From assembly GCA_930367215.1 (NCBI GenBank), contig OV884057.1:205891621-205955620 (forward strand): DNA of 64,000 nt, in the 5' to 3' direction. The stretch's first letter is position 1. The number at the start of each line of letters is the position of its first letter. The notes below the pieces were generated by a model, which saw only the letters and a program-made list of their open reading frames with translations, was not told the origin of the DNA and did not search any database. This DNA comes from Pollenia angustigena. Its lineage: Eukaryota; Arthropoda; Insecta; Diptera; Polleniidae. Below are positions 20,308 to 32,699 of the stretch, piece after piece. The position numbers and the translations under genes are program-made.

Positions 20308-21859
20308 CCTCTCTTACTCTTTTATTTTACAAAACCGTTAGTGTTGCCAATATAGTAAAATTAATTCCGATCTTTTAAATAACAACGTGGCAGTTCTTCG
20401 AAAATTAAATATTCTCTTTGACTTGCCATTATTGCCAATTTAGTGAACTTTTTTCCAATTTTATTTTTTTAGCTTTGAGTTTCACCCTTTCCTTTATATC
20501 ATCATCTTCGTCTATTTCACATAAATATAATTCATACATTTTCCACAAAATCACAGATTCAATTTACCATAAATAGTTTTCTGTTTTAAAATCAATAAAA
20601 TTTTTTTTTTTGTTCATTTATAGTATTTTTGGTATTTATGTGATTTTATATCCTGTATCATATTTCCTTTACATTTTGAGTGCATATTTTATTACATACA
20701 TCCTTTGAATTTCTATTTAATTTCCTGTCAGTTATTACATACATTATTTAGATCCTCAAGCCACTACCTCTTGCCAAAGAATGGCGAATGCAAGCAAATT
20801 CATGTGGGCTTTAACCTTGACCGACAAAAGTAAATTTTAATGGGCAATGAATGGTAATGAAATGTTGAAATCGATAGAAAATTTATATGTTGAACGAAAA
20901 TTCTTATTTGAAGTTTTTGCCCGTTTGAAATCTAAATCTATGAAACCCAAAGGTCATTTGATTGGTACTCCCTCCTACCGTTTTTGCAAATTTTTTTGAA
21001 AACAAAGCAACTGATGCTATTGGAGTTAATGAGAGTACCCCACCAGTACAAGAGCTTATAACCAGATGGTTTTCTAAAGGGCTGTCTGTGATGGTCTAAA
21101 AATTTTTTGTCACAGATTTTAAGCGTAATATCGGTAAATTCAACATCTTGCAACATCATAGACTTAATAGATTTCGGTTTTTATATTAATTAGATATTTT
21201 GTAATTTCGCTACAACACCGATATAAGAATCTCTAAATTTTTCATACGTTCAACGTCAACTGTTGCCATAACTGCTTGATGAGAGTATGCCAAAACTTAA
21301 AATAAAGTGTTAAAATCTGCAAAATCGTAAAATTAAGAAAATATGTTAAAAATCTGATAAAAAAAAAATAAACATAAAATTTTCAACATTTTGAATTTAC
21401 TAAAAAAATATGCTAAATTTTTACAAAAAATAAAAAAAAATATGCTAAATAAAAGGAAGTTTAATATATATTTCATAAATAATTTTATTAAAAAAAAAAA
21501 TATGCCAAAAATCTACATTTGAACAAGGAAATATGCTTAAAAATATGCAATTCACCAATCAATCTGCTAAATCTAACAGAAAATATGCTAAAATGGTAGC
21601 ACTGTTAACGTCATTTTGTAAGATTGTACATCTGGTAGCACTTTACAGCAAACATACATACAGCCAAACCAAAAAAGAAACTTGCAATCTTCGAAAGCCG
21701 GGAATTTAAGCCAAGATTTTTTGTTACAATAAATTTCCTTCTTAGGATTTATTTTTAACGTTTAAAAATTACGCCTCGTTTTAAAATATACCTAAAATAA
21801 ACAAAATAAAATTTTTGGGGCGCTATTACAGGTTTTTAGGAATTCTGGGATATCTATTA
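20308..21859. other. Mostly non-coding; one possible coding relic and an AATATGC-rich patch
   Basis: The minus strand at 20938-21159 stays open for 73 codons with a somewhat protein-like composition, but I recognise no family and see no splice or element context. 21290-21610 is full of AAATATGC/AAATCTGC motifs also found at 32720-32825, 38580-38730 and 52525-52625, suggesting a shared repeat family. Confidence 0.35.
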
Positions 21860-22001
21860 GTCTGGGATCACACTATGAACGTTTTCTTTCAGAAAGTCTG
21901 AGTTTATGGGTGAGAGAGGAGAGAAAAAAGCATGATCTCTTCCCCTCTCATCTATAAACTCAGACTTTCTGAAAGAAAACTTTCATAGTGTGAACCCAGA
22001 C
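21860..22001. mobile_element. 142-bp TTA-duplicating MITE, ends GTCTGGG
   Basis: Left GTCTGGGATCACACTATGAA and right TTCATAGTGTGAACCCAGAC are inverse, and pairing continues through CTTTCAGAAAGTCTGAGTTTA to ~60 bp. TTA is duplicated exactly (21857-21859, 22002-22004). TTA duplication points to the PIF/Harbinger group; no protein is encoded. Confidence 0.85.
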
Positions 22002-22270
22002 TTACTAAAAAAACCCGAGAGTTTTTCGAAAAAGCTTTTAATTTGTTATTTATTTATTTATTTATTTTGAAAAACATGTAATATAAAGCCTCCATGGCCA
22101 ATATAAAAATATTACATACCATTAAATAACACCTAAGATTTTAAAACTACATAACATTCTATATAATACAAAAAACTTATTTTCAAATAAATGCCAATCT
22201 ACTAAAAATAAAAACATCCCTACCATATTAAACATTAGCTCCCCAGCCAATACATAGAATAAATTAAAAT

Positions 22271-25238
22271 TTAATTAAAGAAAAGTAAAGTAACGGTCCA
22301 ATTCAGTACAGAAAATATGACAAGTCTTAGCGCATACCCACACTCGTATATATCCCTACATAAGCATAAGTACAAATATGGATGTCTATATACTAGCAAG
22401 ATAGTTCCTGAATGCAAAAAATCATCAGTCAAAAAAAAACGCAAGAGTTTTAAACGAAAAACATTATTAGAGTGCGAAAAGATACGCAATTCAAAAGGTA
22501 GTTGATTCCACCACCTCGCAATCCTAATCCTAAAAGATCTTTCAAACAAGGTAGAAGAAATTCTAGGAATCAAAAGTTGTGGGTTCCTACTCGAACGCGA
22601 GAAGATAAAAGAATTAAATAATGGTAGTGGTCCTCTATCTTTCATAACCTTATAGAAAAACGCTAAACTACGATATTTAACTAGGTCCACAAAAGTTAAG
22701 CCAAAAAAATCCTTAAAAAACCGAGAAATATGATCTCGACGCCGAATACTATAAACAAAACGTACAACTACGTTAATCAAGCGATTAATTCTCCTCAAGT
22801 GCATCGCACATGTGCCAGAATAAACCTCAAACCCATAAAAAATTTGAGATATTAACAAGGCCCACGACAGTCTAGCTTTGATATGAAAAGGCAAATACAA
22901 ATTAATTGAATAAATTCTACGTAACATACCATAGAGTCTAGAACTCAACAAATCAATATGATAACTAAAAGAAAGTCTGGAGTCTAATATAATACCTAAA
23001 CATTTTAATCTATCCACAAAATCAATACGCACATCATCCAAACAAATGTCAATTTCTAGAATAAACCGATTCGTAGGGCCAAACATAATGGCTTTGCTCT
23101 TAGAAGGATTAATAGTTAAGGAGTTGTTTGAAGTCCACTCAAGAACACGCTTTAGACAAAAGTTAATATTATTCTCAAAAACATCTTGAAAATCAAAAGA
23201 TCCCTTAAAAAGCAGAAAAACATCATCAGCAAATAAAAAAGAATCACACATTCCAGAGTTAACATAAGAAGGTAAACTGTTTATATATAAAGTAAACAAA
23301 AGAGGACCTAAGACGGAACCTTGAGGTACTCCAGAAGAAAGTGTTTGTACTGCAGAACTTATCCCATTCAAAACTAAAAATTGAGACCGATTTTCAAGGT
23401 AAAATAGTATAAGTTTACAAGCCGTTTTCGAAAAATTAAATTCATTATTAAGTTTCCTAATAAGAACAAAATGGTCAATAGAGTTAAATGCTTTTGAAAG
23501 ATCAAGAGAAATAAGAGCACTAAGAGTATCCTCATTTACATTCTGCCTAATATTATCAGTCAAAGTAAGAAGCAGGGAAGTTGTATTAAAGCCTTTCCGA
23601 AACGCAAACTGCTTAACATAAATAGAATTTGAAACTTCATTCAGAATTTGGTTCTTTACTATATGTTCAACCACTTTAGACAAAGCAGGTAATATCGAGA
23701 TCGGTCTTAGATCCTCTGGTCCATGAACCACTCTAGATTTCGGAATTGGAACAACCCTAGCAGTTTTCCAATAAGAAGGAAATTTAGAAGAGGTCAATAT
23801 AGTATTTACAAAAAATAATATGTATTCAGACATAAATGGATAAATTAGTTTAATGAATTTAATTGGAATTTCATCAATACCAACTGATCTAGAATTTACC
23901 CTATCAAACGCATCGAGTAATTCATATTCATTTACACAATAAAATGAAAAGGAATTACCAAAATTATTTAAGTTTTCAAAATCAAAAGCATCATTGCAAG
24001 GAGAGTTATCATAAGCAAAAAAATTATTTAACTGATTAACATCACCACAATTAAAAATCAAATCATCATTAAGACAACCCGAACCTCTTAAAATTCTCCA
24101 CAAACTTCCAGAATCCAATCCATCAAAAAGTCTAATAAAATATCTCCTTTTAATACGCCTAATAACATTTTTAGCTTTATTCCGAAGTTTACAAAACGTT
24201 CTCCAGTTAGCTACAGAACGATCCATCGTATACGCCCGAAAAGCCAGTTCTCTAAGAGAACAAGCAAATATTATTCTTTGATCATTCATCCAAATATCCT
24301 TACAATAGCGAACCCGTTTCCTTACAATCGGAACATACTCAAAGAGCAATCTAAAGGCCGAACTAAGAAAATCACATTGATGATCAGAATCACCAAAATA
24401 AAATTGAGAAAAATCTAAGTTAGACAAGCATAGAAGAAGGCCATCCCAATCAATAGAATTAAAATCACGATATTCATAATATTCAACAAGACGATTAGCA
24501 CTAACACTAAAAGAAGAAAATATTAATTCGTGACGTGAAATAGAAGAACATTGCATTTGATCAGATAAAGAAACCAACGAAATATCACTGACTAACCAAA
24601 AATCAATTAATGAAGCGGATCCATGAGCAACATCAAAATGAGAAGGTCGAGAATTATGAACAATAGATAACTTGCACCTTAAACATAAAGAGCGCATAGC
24701 ATTTGACTTATTAAGATCAAACATGTTACAATTAAAGTCACCAACAATAACTAGATTACTACAAGCAGAAAAAAATCATTATGCAAATTTTCAAACGAAA
24801 AAAGTCAACATGAGGTAGGTATACAACTCCAAAAACAATTTCGATACTATCAAATCGAAGTTCAATAAATAAAGATTCGCAAACTCCCAATTCAGAAAGT
24901 TGAAATACTTTTTTAAACTTAATACCACTGGAAACATAAATGCCAACACCACCTCCTCTTGCCACCAAACGATCATTCCTACAAAATTTAAACCCAGGAA
25001 TCTCAATAGAACGATTCGAAATGTATGGTTTCAATCAAGTTTCAGAAACAGCAAACACGTCCAAAAAAGACTCACTTACAATAGACCTCAATTCATCGAT
25101 TTTCGAATAATTACCGGATGGTCTAATGCTCTGGCAATTTAAATGAGCAGCATTGAAATTCCTAACATAGGGTCTTAACGAATTCCTCATATAAAATCTG
25201 TTACTGACTGACGGACCAACAGCATGGTCAAAAGACAT
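22271..25238 (-). pseudogene. LINE ORF2: endonuclease-reverse transcriptase
   Basis: Would encode the protein that nicks target DNA and reverse-transcribes the element RNA. The apurinic-type endonuclease part is recognisable: AAHLNCQSIRPS and AVSET near 25035-25150, GGGVGIYVSSG, then GDFN just before 24724, and HGSASLIDFWLVS early in the long frame. The RT part follows within the 817-codon open frame (22271-24724): RPISILPALSK at ~340, LDLSKAFNSIDH at ~407-418, GVPQGSVLGPLLF at ~465-477, FADD at ~498-501 and LKCLGIILDSRLSF at ~583-596. All RT catalytic aspartates are present. Breaks: a TGG-to-TGA change after SET (near 25032), and two single-base frame changes near 24775-24805. The ATG of the 817-codon frame is internal, not the native start. 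Confidence 0.85.
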
Positions 25239-25685
25239 TAGAGTTAAACAAATAATTAGTGGCGGGGAGCAAATGAATACAATAAACAGGATGAAAATTA
25301 ATTATGAACAACATTTCAATATTAATATAAAAATTATATAAATATATATTCATAACTGTATACAGCTAATCAATAAGAATGAGATCGATGAAAAAGAAAA
25401 ATAGAAACAAGTTAAAAAATCAAAATAATCTTATAAATATGGGTTAGGTCATGGTAGAATAAGTACAAGGTATAGTCATTAACATACCTGGTACTTATTT
25501 TACTATGGGATTAGGTATAAAATAATAATAAAATAAAATAAAATGAAAAATAAAAAAAGCATTCTCAGATGACAATACAAATGAAATTAAAATTATGTAC
25601 CCATATGAAATTACCCAAAAGTACACAAAGTAAATTGAGTAAAAATGTAAACAACCGTACTGTCATTTGAAAACTAAAAAAATAA
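25239..25685 (-). other. LINE inter-ORF region
   Basis: Between the ORF1 stop and the ORF2 start of the CR1-like element. AT-rich; no separate gene seen. Confidence 0.5.
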
Positions 25686-26663
25686 CTATACATCAGTATT
25701 AAGCAGAGAAATACATTCAGCCATATTGTACACCACATCACTACCATCAGCCATAGCCAATTTAACCCTTAACCTGTCACCATTCTGAATCCTGAATTAA
25801 TTAATTAACTTTTTGTGAAGCAGCTTTCTACAAATGGCATTGAGTTTACTAGCAGCAGGTCCAAAGTGATCATTCAAATAGATTCTCAAATCAATATCAC
25901 CTTCCACAATATCACGCACCTTTATGGAACGAGTTTTAAAATATGCAGCCATTATACTGTCACACACACACAATTGAATTTGACAAGAATAGACTTCCGG
26001 TTATTAATGTAACACACATGATGTATATCATTAGCTGATAATGATATATTATAATACGCAGCAATTCTCTTAATCGGGTCAATAAGGTTTCCAATACAAC
26101 AATACAACAATATCAGCCCGATTCAGGCGGCGATGTAAAATATTATTCTCCTCTTCTAAAGCAGAGATTTTAGCAGAGGCAGAGGCATCAACATGTTTAA
26201 TGAGCTTGTTGCAGTCAATTACTTCAGATTTCATCTCCCTACAGCAAGAAGCAATATCCGACCTCAAGCTATCCACAGAATCAGCAAGCGCTTGCTTAAT
26301 ACAGCACTGCTCATTGTCGGCCTTAGTAATAAAATCATCAATTTTGCTATTGAGAGCACTTATGCTGTTTTTCGTCGATGTTTGCTCCATATCAACTTTT
26401 TTAATAAAATTGTCAATTAAGCTTTTAAGGGCATTTATATCATCCTTGACGGAGGTATCAATTCTGGACGGAGGACATTTACTACAGCTTGAACAAGTAT
26501 ACGAAAAATTTTTATTTCCCTTAAGAGCGGCAAAGTCTTTGTCCGATACCCCAGAACATGAAACATGCAACCATAACATACAGCTATGGCATTGTATGCT
26601 GGCTTGGGTTTTGCTAATATTATCAGCACAGCCTCCACATTTAAATGTCTTTGAAGCCGGCAT
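25686..26663 (-). pseudogene. LINE ORF1: PHD-finger, coiled-coil nucleic-acid-binding protein
   Basis: The frame starts at an ATG at 26663 (MPASKTFKCGGCAD). Cys/His residues 9, 12, 25, 28, 33, 36, 57 and 60 form a PHD-type zinc finger. It is followed by about 100 residues of coiled-coil-like repeats (SLIDNFIKK, SKIDDFITK, KISALEEEN). After a break near 26085-26100 (duplicated ACAATACAACA), other frames continue with KRIAAYYNISLSANDIHHV, then INNRKSILVKFNC, then RIYLNDHFGPAASKLN and a stop at 25686. That C-terminal part resembles the FP-like domain seen in insect CR1-type ORF1 proteins. At least two more frame changes separate these pieces. Role: RNA binding and chaperoning, by family knowledge. 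Confidence 0.75.
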
Positions 26664-26770
26664 AGTTTCCAGCGAAAAATAAGAAAATGGCGACAAGCTC
26701 TCAACCAACAGCAGCAGCAACAACAAACATCCAAAAAAAAACCAGCAAGAAACACAATTTCTTTTTGCAC

Positions 26771-27754
26771 AAATTCAGCAATAACCCGTAGATATTCAAC
26801 AAAATATTCACCCGAAAAATAATTAAAAGCAAAAAATTTTAATTTATTTTAATTTATTCAAAAGTATGCAGCAATTTAAGAATAAAAGAAAAATTGATCA
26901 GCCGTATAAAAAACACACTTCTACTCAGGCATAGCGTTGCCAGATCCTTATGTTATTAAGGAAACTAGTTCTTCACAAGAAACTTTAAAGACAACCCCTT
27001 AGGATTTAAAGTTTTTCTAAAGATTTTAAGGATTTCTGCAATTTTTATTAAAAAAAATCTGTTATAAAAAACTCTTAAAATTTTTGGTTTTTCAAAACTG
27101 TTCTACCACTGCTGAATCATCCAACTAAATGAAAACATAATACATATTAAAAAAACCAACATCTGTTGAAAAATCAAAAACTATTTATTAAAAAAAAACT
27201 TCAAAGCCTGAAAACCCCATTAAAAATGTGAAACATACAAAAGTAAAACGCAGACAAATGGTCATAAATACTAAAATACATTTTTCTTATTAATTTATTT
27301 AAAAAAACAGAATATCTATAACTCAATTTTACAAATAAAATAGAAAAAGAAAACATAAACTTTATTGTCAATTCATGGGCCCCTTAAAAAACAAACAGCA
27401 AAAGAACGCTCCCTTTATCAGGCAAAATATTTTACTTTATTGCGAATTTCTTGCCATTAACCTTCAAGTAATTATAGATAAATAACAATAATAATGACTT
27501 TTAGAAAAAAAAGAAGGAAATCTATCAAGTTAAATGGAATTTACGCTAAATAAACAATTTATTGGAAAATAAAAAACGCTCATTTATCATATAAATTTGA
27601 TGGCCACTCAAAGTATAAAGTCTTAACAGAAATCAAACAGGGTAAAATATAAAGAGTGATGAGGAAAACTGTGGCCAAATGGCGAACAACTGATGGAGTC
27701 CGGCAATGCGTAGGACAATTGACAGCTCAATACGTACTTTCACACTATCATTAA
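26771..27754. other. AT-rich stretch without recognisable genes
   Basis: No gene or clear element ends seen. Confidence 0.5.
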
Positions 27755-28415
27755 TGCCGGCTATACACTACACAAGTTCAGTGCTGAAGTCTGGCACTGT
27801 ACAGTGCGTTTGTGCAATGTATGGGCATTTTGATATTAACGCAGTGAAATTCTAAACCAGGCAGCTAATTCTGGCAGTCATGATCGAATACTTTTTCAAA
27901 AGCAATTTTATTTCTTATTCTCTCAGTCGAAACTGAACGAATCGAAATTATTTGTTCAGTGTTGTTAAGCATTTATTAGGTTGCACAACACTGAAAAAAT
28001 AACTTCCAGTCGTTCAGTATCGACTGGAGGAATTATAAATAAAATTGATGCGAATCGAAAAAGTATTCGATCACGACTACCAGAATTAGCCCCAAGCTTG
28101 ATATTTGCTCATGCTTGTACAACTGTACATTGAACTTGTGTAGTGAATGTTAAAAATTTTAATTTTGTTACGGTTTTTAGGAGTTGACAACAAAAAATGA
28201 GCGCGAAAAAAATGCTGGACAGAGTTCCTATAATTATGCAAGGAATCGCCAGAATTATGCCACATTCAAATGAAAGTCGAATTCTACGTAAAATTAATGA
28301 AAATGTTAATTAAAAAACAAAAAAATATATATTTTTTTCTCTTTCGCTTGTACAGTGTGTTTTACGAGTTTCGTGCCAGACTTAAACACTGAAGTAGTAT
28401 AGTGTATGGCCGGCA
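27755..28415. mobile_element. 661-bp TAA-duplicating MITE, ends TGCCGGC
   Basis: Left TGCCGGCTATACACTACACA continues with AGTTCAGTGCTGAAGTCTGG. The right end is inverse (CCAGACTTAAACACTGAAGT ... GCCGGCA) over ~43 bp. TAA is duplicated exactly (27752-27754, 28416-28418), as in Harbinger-type elements. A second hairpin element lies inside. Confidence 0.8.
27864..28090. mobile_element. MITE nested in the 661-bp MITE
   Basis: GCTAATTCTGGCAGTCATGA followed by TCGAATACTTTTTC is inverse to GAAAAAGTATTCGATCACGA followed by CTACCAGAATTAGC, about 34 bp with few mismatches. A further pair, CAGTCGAAACTGAACGA against TCGTTCAGTATCGACTG, lies deeper. Target duplication not resolved. Confidence 0.7.
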
Positions 28416-29249
28416 TAAGTTAATTTCTGTGTGCCGGAGAAAAAGTTGTTGTACGCATTGATTGCGACTTCTATATGTTTCGACCTCAAGGCTGGCAATA
28501 AAGCAATTGGAAATTATTATTTTTTCTTTAAAAAAAAACTCGTTTTTAGATATTTTCGTTAAAAAAACATTTTTATATTGTAATTTTTTTTCCGTGCTCT
28601 TACTTTAAATTGCAAAATCACCTTCAATACATATATGTACATACATACTTATATATGTATGTATATAAGTTATTTTTCATTATTTTCTCTCCCTAAAGCC
28701 ATAAAAAAAACAAAAAATTAATAAAACAAAACTCAATTACCGGAATAATCATCTATTAAAATGTTCATTGCAAAAAGAGGGCATTAAAAAAAATTTTGAG
28801 ATGACGAGACTTCAATTATAATGATTTTGCCACCTTTTCATAATTTTTGCAGTTTAATTGCTTTTTATAAAGTCTCAACAAAAAAATTTTTTGTTCGTTT
28901 TAATTGATTTGTAATCACCATCATTTACATTTCACATGATGAAACTTGTTTGACTTTTATTGTTGACGAGTAATAAGTAAACAATAAATAATCTTATAAA
29001 ATAAAGAGAAGTGCAAGTTATTATTACAATACTTTATGATCCAATAAGGGTTATATATTATTGTAAGCTTACTATCAACAAAAAGCGATGTCAGGAAAAA
29101 AGTGGCTAAAGGTTAAAGTTCATTGAAAAATCGACGTGTGGTTTATATTATACACAGAAGATAATTCTAGTAAATGTTTTTAATAATTATAAGTGCGTGC
29201 AAAAGAACTGCAATCGGGTAGCCTGAGATTATATAATAAAGTACTTTTA
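28416..29249. other. AT-rich stretch without recognisable genes
   Basis: Non-coding; contains a short ATACATA/TATGTA palindrome run near 28625-28668. Confidence 0.5.
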
Positions 29250-30620
29250 AGGGAAATTTCTTATAAAAACGTACTTTTTGTTAAAACTTAATTAAGATTT
29301 GGTAAAAAAAAATATTTTTGGTTTAATTAATGGATGGAACTTTAAAAAAGCTACTGTTTAATAGAAAAGTACTTTTTGTTAAAAAATTTTAAAAAGTACT
29401 TTTTGATCCTAATTGTAAAAAAGTACTTTTTGTTTACAAATTAAAAAAAGGACTTTTTGATTCAAATTTTAAAAAAATACTTTTTGTTTAAAAATTAAAA
29501 AAAGGACTTTTTGTTTAAAAATTAAAAAAAGTACTGTTTGTTAAAAAATTAAGAAAAAGTACTTTTCGTTACAAAAATGTACATAGATTTGGCTTTGTAA
29601 AAAGTACTTTTTCCAAAAATTTAAAAAAGCACTTTTTGTTAAAAAATTTAGAAAAGTACTTTTTGTTAAAAAATTTAGAAAAGTACTTTTTGTTAAAAAA
29701 TTTAGAAAAGTACTTTTTGTTAAAAAATTTAGAAAAGTACTTTTTGTTTAAAAATTAAAAAAAAAATAATTTTTGTAACAAAGTACTTTTTTTTTTAAAT
29801 TTAGAAAAGTACTTTTTGTTTAAAAATTAAAAAAAAATTATTTTTGTAACAAAAATGTACATTTGGCTTAAAACTATTTGGTAAAAAAAATATTTTTGGT
29901 TTAATTAATGGATGGTACTTTAAAATAGTTACTGTTTGAAAGAAAATAAAGTACTTTTTGTTCAAAAATTAAAAGAAAGTACTTTTGTTCAAAAATAAAA
30001 AAAAGTACTTTTTGTTCAAAAATTAAAAGAAAGTACTGTTTGTTAAAAAATTAAGAAAAAGTACTTTTCGATACAAAAAATGTACATTAGGCTTTTTTTA
30101 AAAAAGTACTTAGTTTAAATAATTAATTAATAATTTAATTAATGGATGGTACTTTAAAAAAGATACTGTTTGATAGAAAAGTACTTTTTGTTAAAAAAAT
30201 TTTAAAAGTACTTTTTGATCCAAATTTTAAAAAAGTACTTTTTGCTTAAAAATTTACAAAAATACTGTTTGTTAAAAAATTAAGAAAAAGTACTTTTCGT
30301 TACAAAAATGTATAATTGACTTTTAATTTAATTTATTTTACTTATAAAAGTACTTTTTGTTCAAAAATTAAAAAAAGTACAGTTTAAAAATAAAAAATTA
30401 CTTTTTATTCAAAAATTAAGAATAAGTACTTTTTGTTCAAAAATTTCATAAAAAGTACTTTTTGTTTAAAAATTAAAAATAAATAATTTTTGTTACAAAA
30501 ATGTAGATTTGGCTTAAAAAATACTTTTTGTTTAGTAACTAAATTTGTTGGTTTTTGAAAAAGTTATTTTCTTTTTTGGCAAAAACGGTACTTTAGGAAA
30601 AAAACTTTTTACTCATAAGA
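29250..30620. repeat. Minisatellite of GTACTTTTTGTT units with higher-order structure
   Basis: Dozens of AAAAGTACTTTTTGTT units separated by AT spacers. The cleanest part (29636-29745) is four near-identical 27-bp units. A second-level landmark, AAAATGTACATTTGGCTT or close, recurs near 29575, 29850, 30075, 30304 and 30498 (about 200-275 bp apart), and TTTAATTAATGGATGGTACT recurs at ~29312, 29898 and 30131. Degenerate relatives extend through 31200-31880. Confidence 0.8.
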
Positions 30621-30726
30621 GCATTTTTTATGTAGCCGCTTCTGTTTTAAGCGCTTCTTAAAAAAAAAATTTTAAAAATAGTTCTTTTTAAAACAATATA
30701 CATAATTACAAATTAAATTCTACTTA

Positions 30727-31083
30727 AGGCTAGATTACACAATTATACTTTGAATTATTACATGTCAAAAACTAAAGTAATATGACAAAGTGTAATAGTG
30801 TGAATGCAATGTGTCACGCAAATGACAAGTACATATTATAAAAAAAGTTTGACATCCCATAAGACTTCATAATTTTTTGAAAAATTTCTAAACAATAATA
30901 CTCTTCATTGGATCAGGGATGCATTTTACTTCATGTGTGAGTGTTTATACTTTGTGTGATGGTGTGAAAACAAACTGTCATGTTAAATTAGATTTTTTGA
31001 CAGTCGCAACAAAACTCATTAGATTTCTATCTCACAAAGTATTATGGAATACGTAAGACTTGTGAGATAGTGTAAACTAGCTT
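30727..31083. mobile_element. 357-bp TTA-duplicating MITE, ends AGGCTAG
   Basis: Left AGGCTAGATTACAC and right GTGTAAACTAGCTT are inverse with mismatches. TTA is duplicated at both sides (30724-30726, 31084-31086). It sits at the distal edge of the minisatellite. Confidence 0.7.
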
Positions 31084-31104
31084 TTAATAAGCCGAGCATT
31101 AGCA

Positions 31105-31197
31105 ACTTGGACCTTCAGCCCGTTGTAGTGAAGCAGACCAAAGTCTCTGGCGGGAATCGAAGCCGCAAGTCTCGCACTGCCGGACACCTACTTCTGG
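31105..31197 (-). repeat. tRNA-like SINE-type segment, inverted
   Basis: The minus strand has TAGGTGTCCGGCAGTGCGAG then GCGGCTTCGATTCCCGCC, resembling a degenerate A-box arm and a T arm with its B box. The B-box part is shared with 16427-16515. The stems are too imperfect for a working tRNA. Confidence 0.45.
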
Positions 31198-32699
31198 TTT
31201 AAAAGCGTACTTTTCTTTTAAACAATTTCAAGCAGGTACATTTGTAAAAAGGTACATTTTTTAACACAAAAAGGTCTCTTTTTTTTAACTAATTTAAAAA
31301 AGACGATTGTGGTTTAAAAAAAGTACTTTTAGTCGAAATGTACTTTCAGCCGAAAATTAAAGTTTAAAACGATACGATTTCTTTGGTGCAAAAAGGTAAA
31401 ATCAGGCTATTTTTTTATAAAATGTACTTCAAGTATAAAAAGTAGATAATTTTTGTGTAAAAAAATAATGGAAACAGATACTTTTTGTTAAACAAAAGAT
31501 TTTTTTCTTTGATATGGCAACTTGTTTAAAAGCTTTGGGTTTACAAAGATAATTTCGGTTTGAATCGGAAACTTGGGAAAAAATAATTTTCAAATGAAGT
31601 TTTCATTTAAAAACTTTTTTAAATAAGTACTATTGGTAAGAAAAAACACTCTTAGTTAAAAAAGTACTTTCATTTGAAAAACGAATGAATAATAAAGTGT
31701 ACCTACATATTTATTTCGTTAACTTGAGAAAAAATTATTTTTTAATTAAGTTTTGGTAAAACAAAATTTGTAGGTAAAAAAAAACTGTTAGTTTAAAAAG
31801 TACCTTTATCTGAAAAACGAATAAATAGGTATCATAAGTTTAACACAATATTTTTGTTTAATAAAGGCACTATTTGTTTAAGAAATTTGAAATATCATTG
31901 AATTTTTAAAACTGAAAAAAATTAAATAGTTGCCATCACGGCAGTGCTGCTGCTTTTAAATAATTCGTCTTCTTTAACTTTAAAGCCCAATGCCACATAT
32001 TTTCTTTGTTTACTTACTTATTTTTTTTAAAGTGTTTTTTTTTTCAGAAAAAACTTACCTGAAATTAAAAGATAGAAATAAAAAACGTTAGAAATATTTC
32101 AATATCGCAAATATGTAAATAAATTTATGTTTTTAAGACAAGCATTTATTTAAAATTAAATTAAAATATGATGTCATTAAATTTTATAGCCAGACAACAA
32201 AAAATAACAGGAGAAATCATCAACTTTAATGAAAAATATATATATTTTTTTTTTTCAAATATGTATAGATATTGGATTTCAAACAGATGTGGATTTTTGT
32301 TGACTTCCTCTTCAACATTTTTAAGACACGACTTAGAAAAACAAAATTCACAGTTATTTTGTGAAGAAAAAAAATGGAAAAATAAATAATACGAAAAAAA
32401 ACTAAGTGATGAATTAACGAAAACAAAATTACAACATCTGTGTTAATTTGCACAAAAATTTTTTCTGAAAAGTAAACTGTTTGTCCGTCTGTGAGTTATT
32501 CCATTAGTATGTCTATTGTTTCGGTAGCACAGCTAATGAATTGAATTATATTTCTTTTTTTTATTTTAAACAAATGTCTTTAATTAAACAATTCGGCTAT
32601 GCAGTAAGAACAGAAAGTTGTATAAATAACGTTATTAAGATATAAAAAAATTTATTTTCTGCCACGCCCACTTCTACAATACCACCCACATTTTGTCGG
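31198..32699. other. Degenerate minisatellite then AT-rich DNA
   Basis: 31200-31880 carries decayed GTACTTTT-type units. The rest is AT-rich with no gene. A 73-codon open frame at 32168 has no recognisable content. Confidence 0.5.

Larger units (their letters stand above)
22040..26770 (-). mobile_element. CR1-like non-LTR retrotransposon (LINE), near full length but dead
   Basis: On the minus strand the order is a short 5' leader, ORF1 (25686-26663), ORF2 (22271-25238), a ~200-bp 3' UTR and a microsatellite-type tail of ATTT/AAAT units near 22046-22068 instead of a long poly-A. A microsatellite tail, a PHD-bearing ORF1 and the RT motif spelling favour the CR1 clade over Jockey. Exact 5' end and target duplication were not resolved. 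Both ORFs carry disabling changes, though the RT frame of 817 codons is intact. Confidence 0.8.

Noticed and set aside
26200..26682. 160-codon plus-strand frame
   Set aside because: Antisense to the LINE ORF1 on the minus strand, which has the zinc-finger motif.
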